In this document: piece by piece, positions 24,606-32,009 of the stretch
Layout of the letters: each line of letters opens with the position of its first letter
Position numbering within the stretch: position 1 is the stretch's first letter
Source: an uncultured Microbacterium sp.
Lineage (GTDB): Bacteria > Actinomycetota > Actinomycetes > Actinomycetales > Microbacteriaceae
Assembly (NCBI GenBank): GCA_913774845.1
Contig: CAJYJO010000030.1
Coordinates: forward strand, 113,562 to 177,561
DNA length: 64,000 nucleotides
Reading direction: 5' to 3'
The notes under the pieces: generated by a model
What the model was told of the DNA's origin: nothing
Seen by the model: only the letters and a program-made list of their open reading frames with translations
The model's database searches: none
Translations under genes and position numbers: made by a program

Positions 24606-25385
24606 TCAGAGCGGCGTGACGTACGCGTTGGTGATGCCTCCGTCGACCACGAACGCCGTCGCGGTGATGAAGGACGCGTCATCGGATGCCAGGAACGCCA
24701 CGCTCGCGGCCATCTCCTCCGGCTCCGCGAAGCGTCCCATCGGCACGTGCACGAGTCGGCGCTGCGCGCGCTCGGGGTCTTTCGCGAACAGCTCCTGCAG
24801 CAGCGGGGTGTTCACCGGCCCCGGGCAGAGGGCGTTCACGCGGATGCCCTGGCGGGCGAACTGCACACCGAGCTCGCGGGTCATGGCGAGCACGCCGCCC
24901 TTCGACGCGGTGTACGAGATCTGCGAGGTCGCCGAGCCCAGCAGCGCGACGAACGACGCGGTGTTGATGATCGACCCCTTGCCCGCGGGCACCATGTGCC
25001 GCAGCGCCGCGCGCGAGCACAGGTAGACGCTCTTGAGGTTGACGTCCTGCACCTTGTCCCAGGCCGGCAGTTCCGTCGTCTCGATCGAGTCGTCGTCGGC
25101 GGGTGAGATGCCAGCGTTGTTGAAGGCGATGTCGACGCTGCCGAGGTCGGCGGCGACGCCGTCGAAGAGGGCGTTCACGGAGTCCTCGTCGGCGACGTTC
25201 ACCTGCCGGAAGACACCGCCGACCTCGGCGGCGGCGGCCATACCCGTGGTCTCGTCGAGGTCGGCGATGACGACGCGCGCGCCCTCGGCGGCGAAGCGGC
25301 GAGCGGTGGCGAGGCCGATGCCGCTCGCGCCGCCGGTGACGATCGCGACGCGGTCGCGCAGGCGCTGGGTGAGGTCGATGGTCAT
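24606..25385 (-). CDS. Short-chain dehydrogenase/reductase (259 aa)
   Basis: NAD(P)-dependent oxidoreductase with the classical SDR pattern: VAIVTGGASGIGLATARRFA (cofactor loop), VVIADLDE (Asp, favouring NAD), NNAGIS, catalytic Ser in IINTASFVALLGS, and YTASKGG (Tyr-x-x-x-Lys). The C-terminus ends VVDGGITNAYVTPL. In this cluster an alcohol-oxidising SDR next to an aldehyde dehydrogenase would convert a gamma-glutamylated amino-alcohol to its aldehyde; that substrate is my inference. AAAGGA precedes the ATG. A palindromic repeat separates it from the aldehyde dehydrogenase gene upstream. Confidence 0.92.
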   Translation of the reverse strand: MTIDLTQRLRDRVAIVTGGASGIGLATARRFAAEGARVVIADLDETTGMAAAAEVGGVFRQVNVADEDSVNALFDGVAADLGSVDIAFNNAGISPADDDSIETTELPAWDKVQDVNLKSVYLCSRAALRHMVPAGKGSIINTASFVALLGSATSQISYTASKGGVLAMTRELGVQFARQGIRVNALCPGPVNTPLLQELFAKDPERAQRRLVHVPMGRFAEPEEMAASVAFLASDDASFITATAFVVDGGITNAYVTPL

Positions 25386-25411
25386 GGTGCGGGTGTTCCT
25401 TTCGCGCTGGA

Positions 25412-25489
25412 CCTCGTCCCACTTATGGCTGGTGTGGGGCCTCCAGACCGGCCATAAGTGGGACGAGGACCGTCATAAGTGGGACGAGG
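25412..25489. repeat. Three copies of CATAAGTGGGACGAGG: perfect 18-bp inverted repeat plus a direct copy
   Basis: CCTCGTCCCACTTATGGC (25412-25429) and GCCATAAGTGGGACGAGG (25451-25468) are exact reverse complements around a 21-nt loop; CATAAGTGGGACGAGG recurs at 25474-25489. It lies in the 122-bp gap between the aldehyde dehydrogenase and SDR genes and would fold into a strong hairpin in the operon mRNA. Confidence 0.85.
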
Positions 25490-25507
25490 GGGGTGAGGGG
25501 GCGAGCG

Positions 25508-26863
25508 TTACTCGGTGGCGTAGAAGACGTTCTTCGTCTCGGTGAAGTGCTCGGCGGCATCCGGGCCCAGTTCGCGGCCGAGGCCCGAGGCCTTCATGCC
25601 GCCGAATGGCGTCGAGTACCGCACCGACGAGTGCGAGTTGACCGACAGCACACCGCTGCGCACCCCGCGCGAGACCCGGATGCCACGGCCCAGGCTCTCT
25701 GTCCAGATCGAGCCCGCGAGACCGTACGCGGTGTCGTTCGCGAGGCGGATGGCATCCGCTTCGTCGTCGAAGGGCATGACCGCCAGCACCGGCCCGAACA
25801 CCTCGTCGCGCGCGATGCGGTCGCCGGGCTGCGCGAGCACGACGGCCGGGGCGAACCAGAAGCCCTCGCCTTCGGGCGCTGAGCCGCGGAAGGCGACGTC
25901 GACCCCGTCGAGGAAGCCCTGGACGGTGGAGCGGTGGGATGCCGAGATCAGCGGCCCCATCTGGGTCGACTCGTCGTGCGGGTCGCCGACCTTCCACGCG
26001 GCCACCGCGGGCTCGAGCAGCTCGAGGAAGCGGTCGTACACGCTCCGCTGCACCAGCAGCCGGCTGCGCGCGCAGCAGTCCTGACCGGCGTTGTCGAAGA
26101 CCGAACCGGGGACGCCCGCGGCGGCCTTCTCGAGGTCGGCGTCGGCGAAGACGATGTTCGCGCTCTTGCCGCCGAGTTCGAGGGTCACGGGCTTGAGCAT
26201 GCGGGCGCACCCCCCGGCGACCTCGGTGCCGACCTCGGTCGAGCCGGTGAAGACAACCTTGTGCACGTCGGGGTGCGAGACGAAACGCTGGCCGACGACC
26301 GAGCCCGAGCCGACGACGACCTGGAAGAGTCCCTCGGGCAAGCCCGCCTCGAGGGCGAGCTCACCGAGGCGAATAGCCGTCAGCGGCGTCAGCTCGGCGG
26401 GCTTCAGCACCACGGCATTGCCCGCCGCGAGCGCGGGCGCGAAGCCCCACGCCGCGATCGTCATGGGGAAGTTCCACGGCACGATGATGCCGACCACGCC
26501 GTAGGGCTCGTGGTACGTCACATCGAGGCCGCCCGCGACCGGGATCTGCGATCCGATCAGGCGTTCCGGAGCGCCGGCGTAGTAGTTGAGCACCTGGGCG
26601 ACGTGCTGGGCCTCCCACCGCGCCGATCCGACCGGGTGGCCCGAGTTCTTCACCTCGAGCGCGGCGAGCTCTTCGACGTGCGCCTCGACGACCCGGGCGA
26701 AAGCGCGCAGCGCGTCGGCGCGGGCGACGGGGGCGAGAGCCGCCCAGGAGCGCTGCGCACGGACGGCGTCGGCGACGGCGGCATCCACCTCGTCGATCTC
26801 GGCGCGCTCGAGCGTGGTGATGGCCGATCCGGTGGAGGGGTCGATGACGGTGAAGGTGCTCAT
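25508..26863 (-). CDS. NAD-dependent aldehyde dehydrogenase (451 aa)
   Basis: Oxidises an aldehyde to its acid. Motifs in order: IIVPWNFPMTIAAWGFAPAL (catalytic Asn), NAVVLKPAELTP (cofactor Lys), FTGSTEVGTEVA, the general base Glu in VTLELGGKSANIVFAD, and the nucleophile Cys in VFDNAGQDCCARSRL. DEVFGPVLAVMPF closes the domain. The protein is slightly short of the usual 475-500 residues, missing part of the N-terminal arm. Its ATG overlaps the hydrolase stop by 4 nt. In PuuC-like pathways this step makes a gamma-glutamyl amino acid. Confidence 0.93.
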   Translation of the reverse strand: MSTFTVIDPSTGSAITTLERAEIDEVDAAVADAVRAQRSWAALAPVARADALRAFARVVEAHVEELAALEVKNSGHPVGSARWEAQHVAQVLNYYAGAPERLIGSQIPVAGGLDVTYHEPYGVVGIIVPWNFPMTIAAWGFAPALAAGNAVVLKPAELTPLTAIRLGELALEAGLPEGLFQVVVGSGSVVGQRFVSHPDVHKVVFTGSTEVGTEVAGGCARMLKPVTLELGGKSANIVFADADLEKAAAGVPGSVFDNAGQDCCARSRLLVQRSVYDRFLELLEPAVAAWKVGDPHDESTQMGPLISASHRSTVQGFLDGVDVAFRGSAPEGEGFWFAPAVVLAQPGDRIARDEVFGPVLAVMPFDDEADAIRLANDTAYGLAGSIWTESLGRGIRVSRGVRSGVLSVNSHSSVRYSTPFGGMKASGLGRELGPDAAEHFTETKNVFYATE

Positions 26864-27636
26864 GCGGGCACTCCCTGCTGCTCAGAGGAACGAGAGGCGC
26901 GATACCGCGCCGCCGCGGCGACCAGCCCGAGGAACAGCCGCCGGTCCTCGGCGTTCTCCTCGGGATGCCACTGCACGGCCACGAGGTAGTCGTCACCGGG
27001 GAGCTCGACGGCCTGCACGAGCCCGTCGTCGGTCCGGGCCGTGACGACCAGGCCCTCGGCCACGCGGTCGACGCCCTGGTGGTGGTAGCTGTGGACGGCG
27101 AGCGCTCCGGCGCCGACGAGACCGGCGAGCCGGGTGCCGGCATCCACCTCGACGACGTTCTCGGCGAAGACCCCTCCCCCGATCTTGTAGCGCTCGGTGC
27201 CGAGGGCTTCGGGCAGGTGCTGGTGCAGCGTCCCGCCCATCGCGACGTTGAGCAGCTGCAGGCCGCGGCAGATGCCGAAGACCGGGATGCCGCGCTCCCG
27301 CGCCCCCGCGAGCAGCGCGAGCTCCCACGCGTCACGGTCGGCGCGAGCGGGGTCGGTGAGCGGGTGGCGCTCGGCGCCGTAGAGCTCGGGCTGCACGTCG
27401 AGACCGCCCGTGAGGATGAGTCCGTCGAGGCCGTCGAGCACGGCCGCTGCGGCCTGCTCCGGGCGCGGCTGCGGCGGCAGCAGCACCGCGGTCGCCCCCG
27501 ACGCGGTCACGGCGTCGAAGTACTGCTGCGGCAGGAAGGAGGCGCGCACGTCCCACACGCCCTGCTGCGCCCGCTCCAGGTAGGTCGTCAGCCCCACGAC
27601 GGGGGTTCGGCTCGGATCAGAGGCGCTCGAAACCAC
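26860..27636 (-). CDS. Gamma-glutamyl amide hydrolase, PuuD-like (class I glutamine amidotransferase fold), 258 aa
   Basis: Hydrolyses the gamma-glutamyl bond of a glutamylated amine product to free glutamate. The peptidase C26 triad is visible: nucleophile Cys in IPVFGICRGLQLLN, His and Glu in VAVQWHPEEN. Substrate-loop signatures are LILTGGLDVQPELYG and VHSYHHQGVDRVA. It begins with GTG, GGGAG 7 nt upstream, and overlaps the end of the ligase gene by 20 nt. It acts last in the proposed route. Confidence 0.92.
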   Translation of the reverse strand: MVSSASDPSRTPVVGLTTYLERAQQGVWDVRASFLPQQYFDAVTASGATAVLLPPQPRPEQAAAAVLDGLDGLILTGGLDVQPELYGAERHPLTDPARADRDAWELALLAGARERGIPVFGICRGLQLLNVAMGGTLHQHLPEALGTERYKIGGGVFAENVVEVDAGTRLAGLVGAGALAVHSYHHQGVDRVAEGLVVTARTDDGLVQAVELPGDDYLVAVQWHPEENAEDRRLFLGLVAAAARYRASRSSEQQGVPA

Positions 27637-28972
27637 GCACTCGCTCCCAATCGGTCACGGCGGCGTCGTAGGCCTCGACCTCGATGCGCGCCTGGTTGAG
27701 ATAGTGCTCGACGACGTCGTCGCCGAACGCGTCACGGGCGATCGTCGACTCGCTGAAGAGTCGGGCCGCCTCGCGCAGGGTCGTGGGGAGCGTGTCGACG
27801 CCGGCGTCGTACGCGTTGCCGGTGAGCGGCGCGGGAAGCTCCAGCTCGTTCTCGATGCCGTGCAGACCGCCCGCGATGATCGCCGAGATCGCGAGGTACG
27901 GGTTGACGTCTCCCCCGGGAACGCGGTTCTCGACGCGCAGCGACGAGCCGTGACCGACCACGCGCAGGGCGCACGTGCGGTTGTCGACACCCCAGGCCAC
28001 CCCCGTCGGGGCGAAGGACCCCTTCGCGTAGCGCTTGTAGGAGTTGATCGTGGGGGCGTACAGCAGGGTGAACTCGCGGAGCGTGGCCAGGATGCCGGCG
28101 ATCCAGTGCTCCATGAGCGGGCTGAAGCCGTGCGCTCCGTCGCCGGCCATCACCGCCGAGCCGTCGTCGCCGCGCACCGACAGGTGGATGTGGCAGCTGT
28201 TGCCCTCGCGCTCGTTGAACTTCGCCATGAAGGTCAGCGACTTGCCGTGCCGGTCGGCGATCTCCTTCGCACCGTTCTTGTAGAGCGTGTGGTTGTCGGC
28301 GGTCTCGAGGGCCTCGGCGTAGCGGAACGCGATCTCCTGCTGCCCGAAGTTGCACTCGCCCTTGACGCCCTCGCAGTACATGCCCGCCCCGTCCATGCCG
28401 AGGCGGATGTCGCGCAGCAGCGGCTCGAGTCGGGTGGTGGCGAGCAGGTTGTAGTCGACGTTGTAGTCGGTCGAGGGGGTCAGCCCCCGGTAGCCCTTGG
28501 CCCAGGCGTCGCGGAAGGAGTCGTCGAAGACGATGAACTCCAGCTCGGTCCCCGCGTAGGCGGTGAGTCCGCGCTCCGCGAGACGCGCGCGCTGCGCGTT
28601 CAGGATGCCGCGGGGCGACTGCGCGACGTGCGCGCGGTCCTCCCACGCGAGGTCGGCGAACACGAGAGCCGTCCCGGGCTGCCAGGGCAGGGTGCGGAGC
28701 GTGTCGAGGTCGGGGACGAGCAGCATGTCGCCGTAGCCCTTCTCCCAGCTCGACATCGCGTACCCGTCGACCGTGTTGAGGTCGACGTCGACCGAGAGCA
28801 GGTAGTTGCAGGCTTCCGCGCCGTGGCCCCGGACCTCGTCGCGCCAGAAGCGCGCGGCGACGCGCTTGCCGACGAGTCGTCCCTGGGCGTCGGGGAAGGC
28901 GACGACGACCGTGTCGATCTCGCCCGCGTCGATCGCGGCATCCAGGTCTTCGCTGCTGAGATTGCCCGCCAT
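27617..28972 (-). CDS. Glutamine-synthetase-like gamma-glutamylamine ligase (451 aa)
   Basis: ATP-dependent ligase joining glutamate to an amine, of the GlnA3/GlnA4/PuuA branch. Domain order is the GS beta-grasp (residues about 15-105) and the catalytic barrel: TELEFIVFDD (metal Glu), MYCEGVKGECNFGQQEIAFR, NSCHIHLS, INSYKRYAKGSFAPTGVAWG, and ALRVVGHGSSLRVENRVPGGDVNPYLAISA. The true-GS adenylylation Tyr loop and ammonia-site pattern are altered, as in GlnA-like proteins. In Streptomyces coelicolor, GlnA4 glutamylates ethanolamine and GlnA3 glutamylates polyamines; which this resembles more cannot be settled without alignment. RBS is GAGGGAG. Confidence 0.9.
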   Translation of the reverse strand: MAGNLSSEDLDAAIDAGEIDTVVVAFPDAQGRLVGKRVAARFWRDEVRGHGAEACNYLLSVDVDLNTVDGYAMSSWEKGYGDMLLVPDLDTLRTLPWQPGTALVFADLAWEDRAHVAQSPRGILNAQRARLAERGLTAYAGTELEFIVFDDSFRDAWAKGYRGLTPSTDYNVDYNLLATTRLEPLLRDIRLGMDGAGMYCEGVKGECNFGQQEIAFRYAEALETADNHTLYKNGAKEIADRHGKSLTFMAKFNEREGNSCHIHLSVRGDDGSAVMAGDGAHGFSPLMEHWIAGILATLREFTLLYAPTINSYKRYAKGSFAPTGVAWGVDNRTCALRVVGHGSSLRVENRVPGGDVNPYLAISAIIAGGLHGIENELELPAPLTGNAYDAGVDTLPTTLREAARLFSESTIARDAFGDDVVEHYLNQARIEVEAYDAAVTDWERVRGFERL

Positions 28973-29046
28973 GGTCTCCCTCTCGCGGTGTCGACGTCAC
29001 CTCGGATGAGGGACGTAACGAGGAACTTACACGCCAAAGGTAGACA

Positions 29047-29054
29047 GGTCGACC
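29047..29054. promoter_or_regulatory. Candidate FadR-type operator GGTCGACC
   Basis: A perfect 8-bp palindrome in AGGTCGACCA, matching the GGT-N-ACC core bound by many GntR/FadR proteins, centred in the divergent promoter region of the ligase and permease genes. Confidence 0.4.
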
Positions 29055-29118
29055 AATAGAGGGCCATGATCTTCCGCAAGGCACGCCCGAAGCCTGTCCG
29101 CATCCGTCTGGAGGTCCC

Positions 29119-30657
29119 ATGTCCACCTCGAGCAACTCCCGAAAAAAGGTCGCCGGAGCCACCTATACGGCCACCGACGCCTCGTACTTCGAGAAACGCA
29201 CTCTCAAACGCTCGGCCGGGGTTTGGGGCCTATGGGGCCTCGCGGTCGCCGCCGTCATCTCGGGCGACTTCTCGGGCTGGAACTTCGGCATCGGCTTCGC
29301 CGGCTTCGGCGGCATGCTGATCGCCTTCGTCATCCTCGTCGTCATGTACTACGGCCTGACCTTCTCGATCGGCGAGATGGCCGCCGCGATGCCGCACACC
29401 GGCGGCGCCTACTCCTTCGCCCGATCGGCGATGGGGCCGTGGGGCGGCCTGGCGACCGGTCTCGCCGAGACGATCGAGTACGTCGCGACCACCGCGGTCG
29501 TCGTCTACTTCTCGGGGCAGTACGCCGATTCCGCCCTCGAGCTGCTGACGGGCATCAGCCTTCCGGCTTTCGTCTGGTGGATCATCCTCTACGCGCTCTT
29601 CATCGCCCTCAATGCCGCGGGCGCGAACATCTCGTTCGGCTTCGCGATCGTGGTATCGATCATCTCGATCGGCATCATCGTGGTGTTCGGCGCGATGTCG
29701 CTGTTCACAGGCGCCTTCGACTGGGGCTCGCTGTGGAACATCGCGCCCACCGACGGCAACACCGAATTCCTCCCCTTCGGCGTCGGCTCGATCCTCCTGG
29801 CCCTGCCCTTCGCGATGTGGTTCTTCCTCGGCATCGAGGAACTGCCGCTCGCCGCCGAGGAGTCGCACGACCCCGCCCGCGACATCCCGCGCGCCGGGCT
29901 CTGGGCGCGCGGCACGCTCATCGTCACGGGCCTGATCGTGCTGTTCCTCAACACGGGGGTGATCGGCGCCGAAGAGACCGGCGGATCGCTCGAGCCCCTG
30001 CTCGACGGCTTCCGCGCGATGGTCGGCGATCAAGCGGCAGCCCTGCTGTCGCTCCTCGCGCTCGTGGGGCTGCTGGCATCCCTCATGGGCATCATGTTCG
30101 CGTACGGGCGCAACATGTACTCCCTCTCGCGCGCCGGGTACTACCCACGCTGGCTATCGCTCACCGGCGCCCGAAAGACACCCTGGGTCGCGCTGGTGTT
30201 CGGCGCGGTGCTCGGATTCCTCGCCCTCGTGGTGGTGCAGGCCGCCGGTGGCGACGCCAGCCCGGCGGGCGCGATCGTGCTGAACATCGCCGTGTGGGGT
30301 GCGGTGCTGGCGTACTTCCTGCAGATGGTGGCGTTCATCGTGCTGCGGCGGAAGTTCCCGAACGCCGTCCGCCCGTACAAGAGCCCCTGGGGTCTGTTCG
30401 GGGCGTACTCGGCCGCGATCATCGCCGCGGTGGTGTTCTTCGGCCTGCTCCTGAACCCGGCGTACCTGCTCGCGATCGTCGCGATCATCGTGGTCTACGC
30501 CGTGATCTTCCTCGCGTTCGCGGTCTACGGACGCCACCGGCTCGTGCTCTCCCCCGAAGAGGAGTATGCCCTGTCCGGCGGCCTGCACGGCGACCCGCAG
30601 AAGGAGGGCTACGACGCCATGGAGGGCGAGGTGTTCGGCAAGAGCCCGGGCGCCTGA
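29119..30657 (+). CDS. APC-superfamily amine/amino-acid permease, ethanolamine-permease-like (512 aa)
   Basis: Twelve-helix transporter. The first helices contain SGDFSGWNFGIGFAGFGGML, a pattern I associate with ethanolamine permeases, in place of the usual GxGI/F start of amino-acid APC proteins. Also seen are TGGAYSFARSAMGPWGGLAT, MWFFLGIEELPLAAEESHDP and FAYGRNMYSLSRAGYYPRWL. GGAGGT precedes the ATG closely (3-4 nt). It is divergent from the gamma-glutamylation operon and is expected to import its substrate. Confidence 0.88.
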   Translation: MSTSSNSRKKVAGATYTATDASYFEKRTLKRSAGVWGLWGLAVAAVISGDFSGWNFGIGFAGFGGMLIAFVILVVMYYGLTFSIGEMAAAMPHTGGAYSFARSAMGPWGGLATGLAETIEYVATTAVVVYFSGQYADSALELLTGISLPAFVWWIILYALFIALNAAGANISFGFAIVVSIISIGIIVVFGAMSLFTGAFDWGSLWNIAPTDGNTEFLPFGVGSILLALPFAMWFFLGIEELPLAAEESHDPARDIPRAGLWARGTLIVTGLIVLFLNTGVIGAEETGGSLEPLLDGFRAMVGDQAAALLSLLALVGLLASLMGIMFAYGRNMYSLSRAGYYPRWLSLTGARKTPWVALVFGAVLGFLALVVVQAAGGDASPAGAIVLNIAVWGAVLAYFLQMVAFIVLRRKFPNAVRPYKSPWGLFGAYSAAIIAAVVFFGLLLNPAYLLAIVAIIVVYAVIFLAFAVYGRHRLVLSPEEEYALSGGLHGDPQKEGYDAMEGEVFGKSPGA

Positions 30658-30667
30658 GCCCTCGAAC

Positions 30668-30705
30668 GACGAGGGGCGGATGCCGACCGGCATCCGCCCC
30701 TCGTC
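30668..30705. terminator. Bidirectional terminator hairpin
   Basis: A perfect 17-bp stem (GACGAGGGGCGGATGCC / GGCATCCGCCCCTCGTC) with a GACC loop sits between the convergent permease gene and the - strand gene that ends at 30710. Confidence 0.85.
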
Positions 30706-30709
30706 AGGT

Positions 30710-31384
30710 TCACCGCAGGATGAACGAGGCCGTCCCGGTCGAGGGGATGCCGCCGATCGAGACGCTCAAATGATAGGTCGCGCCACCGGTGGGGGCGTAG
30801 GGCCGTTCCGCGTCGCAGGTGCTCACCGACGAGCGGGTGCGATCCCACGTCAGGGGGGCGGCGCTGGTGACGACCTGTCCCGCCGCGAGGGTCACCTCCA
30901 GGTCACTGGGTTCGGACTGGCAATCGGTGGAGCGCCACCACACGTCCGTTCCGCTGGTCACGGTGAACGACTGGGCGCTGGTCCCGACGTTCAGGGTGCA
31001 CGGGGTCGCAGAGGTGTTCGTCAGACGGATCGACAACTGCGGATTCTCGCCCTGCCCGTACTCGCTCTTGTCCGACAGCGCCTCGACGGTCAGGTCGGCG
31101 GCGCTGCATTCGACGGGGCCGGTCGCGGCGCTCTGCGTCGGCGTCGCCGACGGTGCGGAGCTCGACGAGGCGGCCGGGCTCGGCGCGGCCGACGACGGCT
31201 CCGCGGCGATCGAAGGAGCGGCGGAGTCGGGCGTCGTCTGGGCCGTCGGAACGGAGCGCCACGGCGGAGCCGCGACGAGCCACACGACGAGGCCGATCAC
31301 GAGCAGGGCCAGGAGCCCCGCCGCGAGACGACGTCGACGGTAGACCGCCGGGGACTGCCTCCGCCTACGGGGGGCATCGGTCAT
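30710..31384 (-). CDS. Membrane-anchored secreted protein with Ser/Ala/Pro linker (224 aa)
   Basis: A basic N-terminus and one helix (RLAAGLLALLVIGLVVWLVA) act as signal anchor. Residues about 48-90 are a Ser/Ala/Pro/Thr linker that probably crosses the wall. The outer domain (VECSAADLTVEALSDKSEYG, LSIRLTNTSATPCTLNVGTS, DCQSEPSDLEVTLAAGQVVT, YHLSVSIGGIPSTGTASFIL) is an immunoglobulin-like beta sandwich with four Cys, reminiscent of DUF4232-type domains. Function unknown. TACCCT sits 6 nt before the ATG. Confidence 0.82.
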   Translation of the reverse strand: MTDAPRRRRQSPAVYRRRRLAAGLLALLVIGLVVWLVAAPPWRSVPTAQTTPDSAAPSIAAEPSSAAPSPAASSSSAPSATPTQSAATGPVECSAADLTVEALSDKSEYGQGENPQLSIRLTNTSATPCTLNVGTSAQSFTVTSGTDVWWRSTDCQSEPSDLEVTLAAGQVVTSAAPLTWDRTRSSVSTCDAERPYAPTGGATYHLSVSIGGIPSTGTASFILR

Positions 31385-31390
31385 GCTTCC

Positions 31391-31396
31391 AGGGTA
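31391..31396 (-). promoter_or_regulatory. -10 hexamer TACCCT for the secreted-protein gene
   Basis: TACCCT, GGAAGC, ATG: a 6-nt gap, probably leaderless. Confidence 0.45.
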
Positions 31397-31429
31397 GGCG
31401 CCCCGATGACCCCTTCCCTCACGGCACGC

Positions 31430-31939
31430 TCAGAGCTGCTTGAGCATCCGGGTGTTACCCAGCGTGTTGGGCTTCACGTGAGCGAGATCGAGGAATTCGG
31501 CGACGCCCTCGTCGGGGCTGCGCAGCAGCTGCGAGTACACGTCGGGGTCGACCACCTGCTCGCCGATGGGCGCGAAGCCTCGACGGGTGAAGAAGTCGAC
31601 CTCGAAGGTGAGGCAGAACAGCCGCGAGATGCCCAGATCGCGGGCGCGCTCCTCGAGGACCTCCACGAGAGCGCGGCCGACCCCGTGGTGCAACCAGTCG
31701 TCGTGCACGATGAGCGTGCGGATCTCGGCGAGATCGTCCCACATCACGTGCAGCGCCCCGCACCCGATGACCGCGCCGTCCGCCTCGGCGACGACGAACT
31801 CCTGCACCGAGCCGTACAGGACGACCAGATCCTTGCCGAGCAGGATGCGCTTCTGCACGAACGGCTCGAGGAGCTCGTGGATGCGTCGGACGTCGGCGGT
31901 TCCGGCGGGGCGGACGACGAACGGCGCGGGAGAGGTCAT
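31430..31939 (-). CDS. argA: Amino-acid N-acetyltransferase (GNAT; short NAGS type), 169 aa
   Basis: Acetyl-CoA-dependent N-acetylation of an amino acid, probably glutamate as the first step of arginine synthesis; actinobacteria use such a stand-alone GNAT protein (M. tuberculosis Rv2747) in place of the long ArgA. The GNAT core shows VRPAGTADVRRIHELLEPFV, GCGALHVMWDDLAEIRTLIV, the acetyl-CoA loop HHGVGRALVEVLEERARD, and LFCLTFEVDFFTRRGFAPIG. TACGCT 6 nt before the ATG indicates leaderless expression. The gene symbol reflects the family only; the substrate is inferred. Confidence 0.83.
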   Translation of the reverse strand: MTSPAPFVVRPAGTADVRRIHELLEPFVQKRILLGKDLVVLYGSVQEFVVAEADGAVIGCGALHVMWDDLAEIRTLIVHDDWLHHGVGRALVEVLEERARDLGISRLFCLTFEVDFFTRRGFAPIGEQVVDPDVYSQLLRSPDEGVAEFLDLAHVKPNTLGNTRMLKQL

Positions 31940-31945
31940 CGGACC

Positions 31946-31951
31946 AGCGTA
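31946..31951 (-). promoter_or_regulatory. -10 hexamer TACGCT for the acetyltransferase gene
   Basis: TACGCT lies exactly 6 nt before the ATG, with no Shine-Dalgarno. Confidence 0.45.
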
Positions 31952-31965
31952 CGCCGCAACGCAGA

Positions 31966-31997
31966 AGGGACCCGGATGCCATGGCATCCAGGTCCCT
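31966..31997 (-). terminator. Terminator hairpin after clpC
   Basis: AGGGACC-C-GGATGCC and GGCATCC-A-GGTCCCT pair with one mismatch around a 2-nt centre; an outer GCAGAA/TTCTGC extends the stem. It directly follows the clpC stop. Confidence 0.65.
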
Positions 31998-32009
31998 GTC
32001 TGTTCTGCG

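Noticed and set aside
28973-29118. Classical putrescine (Puu) operon assignment
   Set aside because: The ligase, aldehyde dehydrogenase and hydrolase would fit, but no PuuB-type FAD oxidase and no PuuP-like permease signature are present; kept only as an alternative.
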